NCBI GenBank assembly: GCA_945637225.1
Contig: CALZDE010000056.1
Span: 1-10,410 of the forward strand
DNA: 10,410 nt
Direction: 5' to 3'
From: an uncultured Selenomonadaceae bacterium
GTDB lineage: Bacteria > Bacillota > Negativicutes > Selenomonadales > Selenomonadaceae
Made by a program: the position numbers and the translations under genes. A model generated the notes under the pieces. It was not told where the DNA came from. It ran no database searches and saw only the letters and a list, made by a program, of their open reading frames with translations. Positions 7,796 to 10,410 of this stretch are shown here, one piece after another (the stretch's first letter is position 1; every line of letters starts with the position of its first letter).

Positions 7796-8735
7796 GCCTA
7801 AGATTAATATAATGGAAAAATATGAAGGCCGTTTCGATATTATGGGCAGAGCCAAGATTTGGTTCACAATTTCCCTGCTGGTAATCATTCCAGGTATCTT
7901 CAGCATGTTCACTCAGGGCTTCAATTTCGGTATCGACTTTACTGGCGGTACTATTATGGATTTGAAATTCGATAACACCGTTACCTTGACTCAGGTTCGT
8001 GATGTTATGAACAAGTATGATTTAGGTAATGCTACTATCCAGTTAGCAGGCGATGAAAGTGCAGTGGCTGAGTCCCAGAATGTCATGATTCGTACTGCGG
8101 ATTTGGAAGAAACTGAGCGTAAGGCTGTTATGGCAACACTCCGCGAGGATATTGGCGAGTTTACAGTTCTGCGTGAGGAAAAAGTAGGTGCTACCATCGG
8201 CAGTGAGCTGATTATGGATGCTGTTATGGCAACTGTAATTTCCTGGGTGCTGATTATTGCATATGTATCTTACCGTTTTGAGTGGCGTTTCGGTGTATCT
8301 GCCGTTGTTGCTCTGATTCATGATATTTTTGTAGTATTGGCGATATTCTCCTTTACTCAGAAGCAGGTAGATTCCTCATTTGTTGCGGCAGTCCTTACCG
8401 TTATCGGTTATTCAATCAATGATACCATCGTTATTTTTGATAGAATCAGAGAAAATCTGAGACTGCATTTCCGCAGGGGCGGTGACCTCAATAAGCTGGC
8501 TAATGTAAGTATTTATCAGACATTGACCCGTTCTATGTATACAGTGTTTACCTGTCTGTTCACTACCTTTGCACTTTACTGGTTCGGTGGTGACACAACA
8601 AAGGATTTCGCATTTGCGTTAATCGTAGGCTTCTTTAGTGGCTGTTATTCCTCTATTTTCGTAGCAAGTCCTCTGTGGGTAATTTTCCGCAAGAAGGGTG
8701 AGGCAAAGAAAGCAGCTCAGCCAGCTAAGGCATAA
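7788..8735 (+). CDS. secF: Protein translocase subunit SecF
   Basis: SecF is the partner of SecD in the proton-driven auxiliary complex of the Sec translocon. It has 315 residues and six predicted membrane helices: about 24-41, 143-161, 168-189, 197-217, 247-267 and 272-300. The extracytoplasmic region starts with the family motif NFGIDFTGGT (46-55). The helix-4 motif GYSINDTIVIFDRIREN (207-223) contains D212, and TLTRS contains R248; these match the E. coli D213 and R247 pair linked to proton flow. The C-terminal tail is rich in Lys and Ala, as often seen in SecF. The GTG start lies inside the last codons of secD. An intrinsic terminator follows 17 bases after the stop, so secF closes the cluster. 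Confidence 0.97.
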   Translation: MAKPKINIMEKYEGRFDIMGRAKIWFTISLLVIIPGIFSMFTQGFNFGIDFTGGTIMDLKFDNTVTLTQVRDVMNKYDLGNATIQLAGDESAVAESQNVMIRTADLEETERKAVMATLREDIGEFTVLREEKVGATIGSELIMDAVMATVISWVLIIAYVSYRFEWRFGVSAVVALIHDIFVVLAIFSFTQKQVDSSFVAAVLTVIGYSINDTIVIFDRIRENLRLHFRRGGDLNKLANVSIYQTLTRSMYTVFTCLFTTFALYWFGGDTTKDFAFALIVGFFSGCYSSIFVASPLWVIFRKKGEAKKAAQPAKA

Positions 8736-8752
8736 AAGTATATTGAAAATTA

Positions 8753-8784
8753 AAGGGTGTTGCAGTGATGTGGCACTCTTTTTT
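8753..8784 (+). terminator. Intrinsic terminator after secF
   Basis: Bases 8753-8764 pair with 8769-8780 in RNA as twelve pairs, four of them G-U, closed by the GNRA-type tetraloop GUGA (8765-8768). Six T residues (8779-8784) form the U tract, partly overlapping the A-U base of the stem. Confidence 0.85.
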
Positions 8785-8804
8785 ACAGAATTATATACTA
8801 AATA

Positions 8805-8834
8805 TTGTATTTTCAATAAAATATATGCTATAAT
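8805..8834 (+). promoter_or_regulatory. Promoter of the NYN-LOTUS gene
   Basis: A perfect TATAAT (8829-8834), preceded by TGC (extended -10), lies 18 bases from a TTGTAT -35 box (8805-8810). Transcription would begin near 8840, giving a leader of about 50 bases. The region is very AT-rich, so the -35 is less certain than the -10. Confidence 0.7.
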
Positions 8835-8848
8835 ATTCTTAACGCTAT

Positions 8849-8872
8849 ATATTTTGAAAGTTATGAAAATAT
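8849..8872 (+). repeat. Seven-base inverted repeat in the leader of the NYN-LOTUS gene
   Basis: ATATTTT (8849-8855) and AAAATAT (8866-8872) are perfect inverted copies separated by ten bases. The repeat sits between the predicted transcription start and the ribosome binding site (GGAGG, 8875-8879). It could be an operator or a weak RNA hairpin next to the ribosome site, or chance in AT-rich DNA. Confidence 0.35.
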
Positions 8873-8888
8873 TCGGAGGTTTTTATTA

Positions 8889-9821
8889 ATGAGTTGCAAG
8901 ATAGCTGTTTTGATAGATGCGGAAAATACAAGCGTAAAATACATTGATGTTGCCTTAAAGGAAATGAATCAATATGGTGAGGTAACTGTACAAAGAATGT
9001 ATGGAGATTTTTCTAGTCAAGGTATGCAGGAATGGGCAAAGAAAGGACTAGAATATGCAATAATTCCGATACATCAGGCAAGATATACTGCAACTAAAAA
9101 TGCTTCTGATATTATGCTGGTAATAGACGCAATGGATATTTTATATCAAGGTACGACAGATACTTTTTGTATTATTTCTTCTGATAGTGATTTTACACGA
9201 TTAGCCAGCAGATTGCGTGAAGGTGGTAAAAAGGTGATAGGAATGGGGATGAGTAATGCTTCTAAAACTTTTATTACTGCCTGTAATGAATATAAATTTT
9301 TAGATAAAATAATAGATGAGGAAAATGAACTTTATGAAGACAGTATTAATGAAGAAAGTGCAATTACACCATTAAATAACATAAAAAATGCTATTAATAA
9401 TATGCTCCAGCAGGCTGAAAGCAGTGGAAAAGTTTTTTATATGGGCTCTGCTAAAAGTCAGTTACAGCGTGAATTTCCTGATTTTGATGAAAGAAATTAT
9501 GGATATTCAATGTTTAAGACATTTATCGAAAATGAGTTAAAACTGAAGGTAACAATAAATGGCAGTGTAGCTCAGATTCACAGAATAAAAAAGGACAATA
9601 GGGCAGAGATTTCAAAAAATGTTGAAGCTTTGATTATACAACGAGCTAAAAGTGGAATAGGATTAGGTCTTTTAGGCTCAGAAATACATCGCACATATCC
9701 TGATTTTAGCCATAAGAATTTAGGATATTCAAAGCTTTCTTCTTATGTAAAGAGTATTCCGAGAATTAATATTACTGGAAAAGGAAACAAGCAAAGTGTT
9801 CATTACACTAAAAATAAATAA
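8889..9821 (+). CDS. NYN-domain (PIN-like) putative ribonuclease with two OST-HTH/LOTUS domains
   Basis: This is a predicted cytoplasmic RNA-processing enzyme of 310 residues; its actual substrate is unknown. The N-terminal NYN domain (LabA/DUF88 type, about 4-140) begins with IDAEN (D10). It keeps the acidic residues expected of the PIN-like fold: D74 and D80 in ASDIMLVIDAMD, and D99 and D101 in SSDSDF. An acidic linker (about 142-157, rich in E and D) leads to two tandem OST-HTH/LOTUS domains, about 160-233 and 242-308. These share the pattern PDF-x4-N-x-GYS at 197-207 and 271-281. LOTUS domains are known RNA-binding modules, also found in animal Oskar, TDRD5/7 and MARF1. The ATG has a GGAGG site nine bases upstream. 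The gene has its own promoter and is visibly more AT-rich than secD, which may point to transfer or weaker codon selection. Fold assignment is confident; function is not. Confidence 0.88.
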   Translation: MSCKIAVLIDAENTSVKYIDVALKEMNQYGEVTVQRMYGDFSSQGMQEWAKKGLEYAIIPIHQARYTATKNASDIMLVIDAMDILYQGTTDTFCIISSDSDFTRLASRLREGGKKVIGMGMSNASKTFITACNEYKFLDKIIDEENELYEDSINEESAITPLNNIKNAINNMLQQAESSGKVFYMGSAKSQLQREFPDFDERNYGYSMFKTFIENELKLKVTINGSVAQIHRIKKDNRAEISKNVEALIIQRAKSGIGLGLLGSEIHRTYPDFSHKNLGYSKLSSYVKSIPRINITGKGNKQSVHYTKNK

Positions 9822-9843
9822 ATTTAGAAAGGTAGGATTTTTT

Positions 9844-10404
9844 ATGAGAAAGAATTTTGGAAGTAAGCCTTGGAGTTATCCACAGCCTGTATTCATCGTT
9901 GCAACCTATGATGAAAATGGTGTTCCTGACGCTATGAATGCTGCTTGGGGTGGAATCAGTGAAAATAATGAGATTTCACTTTGTATTGGTGACAACCATA
10001 AAACCACACAGAATTTATTAGCGAAAAAGGCATTTACAGTAAATATTGCAGATACAGCACATGTAGTAGCTTGTGATTATGTAGGTATCGAATCAGCTAA
10101 GAAAGTAGCGGATAAATTTACCAAAGCTGGTTTTACTGCGATTAAAAGTGAATTTGTGGATGCACCTATTATTAAAGAATTAAATATGGCTATTGAGTGC
10201 CGTGTAAAGAGTTATGATTTGGAAACCTGCCGTCTGGTTGGTGAAATTGTCAACGTAAGCATTGACGAAAGCGTACTGACAGCTGATGACAAGGTAGACG
10301 TAGCAAAAATGGCACCAATAGTATTCGATCCTATCAATATGGCATATTTACAGCTTGGTGAAAAAGTAGGAAATGCTTTTAAAGATGGAGCTGCTCTTAA
10401 ATAA
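9844..10404 (+). CDS. Flavin reductase-like FMN-binding split-barrel protein
   Basis: This 186-residue protein resembles the flavin reductase / flavoredoxin family (DIM6/NTAB type), which binds FMN in a split beta-barrel and passes electrons from NAD(P)H or other donors. The true substrate is not apparent. Typical features are the N-terminal strand PVFIVATYDENG (15-26), followed by PDAMNAAWGGI (28-38), where the backbone usually contacts the flavin, then SLCIGDNHKT (45-54) and FTVNIAD (64-70). The start is the ATG at 9844, after the purine site GGTAGG (9831-9836). An upstream in-frame GTG at 9796 lies inside the previous gene and has no such site. The gene follows the NYN-LOTUS gene by 22 bases with no visible promoter, so the two are probably co-transcribed, although no functional link is known. 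It is complete, with six bases left in the window. Confidence 0.88.
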   Translation: MRKNFGSKPWSYPQPVFIVATYDENGVPDAMNAAWGGISENNEISLCIGDNHKTTQNLLAKKAFTVNIADTAHVVACDYVGIESAKKVADKFTKAGFTAIKSEFVDAPIIKELNMAIECRVKSYDLETCRLVGEIVNVSIDESVLTADDKVDVAKMAPIVFDPINMAYLQLGEKVGNAFKDGAALK

Positions 10405-10410
10405 AGATTA

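Noticed and set aside
1039..8321. Several minus-strand open frames of 60-130 codons across the dnaE to secF region
   Set aside because: All are antisense to well-conserved genes, lack ribosome sites, and have translations without family-like features.
8698..8889. Small + strand open frame of 63 codons after secF
   Set aside because: It overlaps the end of secF and runs through the terminator and the next promoter. It has no ribosome site and no recognisable protein features.
9796..9843. Upstream GTG start for the flavin reductase-like gene
   Set aside because: It lies within the 3' end of the NYN-LOTUS gene without a Shine-Dalgarno site, and the ATG at 9844 has one.

Overview
The window reads as ordinary core chromosome of a low-to-mid GC Bacillota (Firmicutes) bacterium. 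Every gene is on the + strand, Shine-Dalgarno sites are strong and purine-rich, and GTG and TTG starts are used freely. SecD and SecF are separate proteins, not the fused SecDF of Bacillus. A class such as Negativicutes (for example a gut anaerobe) would fit, but this is inferred from layout and style, because no 16S or similar marker is present.

Layout. Positions 1-117 hold two RNA-type hairpins and the ribosome binding site of dnaE; whatever lies upstream is outside the window. Next come dnaE (DNA polymerase III alpha subunit, 118-3516) and, overlapping its stop codon by four bases, a secreted D-alanyl-D-alanine carboxypeptidase (3513-4739). A 100-base gap carries a near-consensus extended -10 promoter. 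It drives a second tight cluster: tgt (queuosine tRNA modification), a 5-formyltetrahydrofolate cyclo-ligase, secD and secF (4840-8735). This cluster ends at a clear intrinsic terminator with a GUGA tetraloop (8753-8784). A new promoter (8805-8834) then starts an AT-rich two-gene unit: a NYN-domain (PIN-like) putative ribonuclease carrying two C-terminal OST-HTH/LOTUS domains (8889-9821), followed 22 bases later by a flavin-reductase-like FMN-binding protein (9844-10404).

How it works together. The first three quarters are housekeeping: replication, cell-wall maturation, tRNA modification, one-carbon metabolism and the proton-driven auxiliary part of the Sec translocon. The usual companion yajC is absent between tgt and secD, where the folate enzyme sits instead. 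The part least explained by known biology is the NYN-LOTUS-LOTUS gene. It is a predicted RNA-binding nuclease with all its acidic active-site residues, its own promoter, an inverted repeat in its leader, and base composition clearly poorer in GC than secD. I found no CRISPR array, tRNA or rRNA, no transposase gene and no convincing undescribed multi-gene system. All intergenic stretches are shorter than 300 bases.
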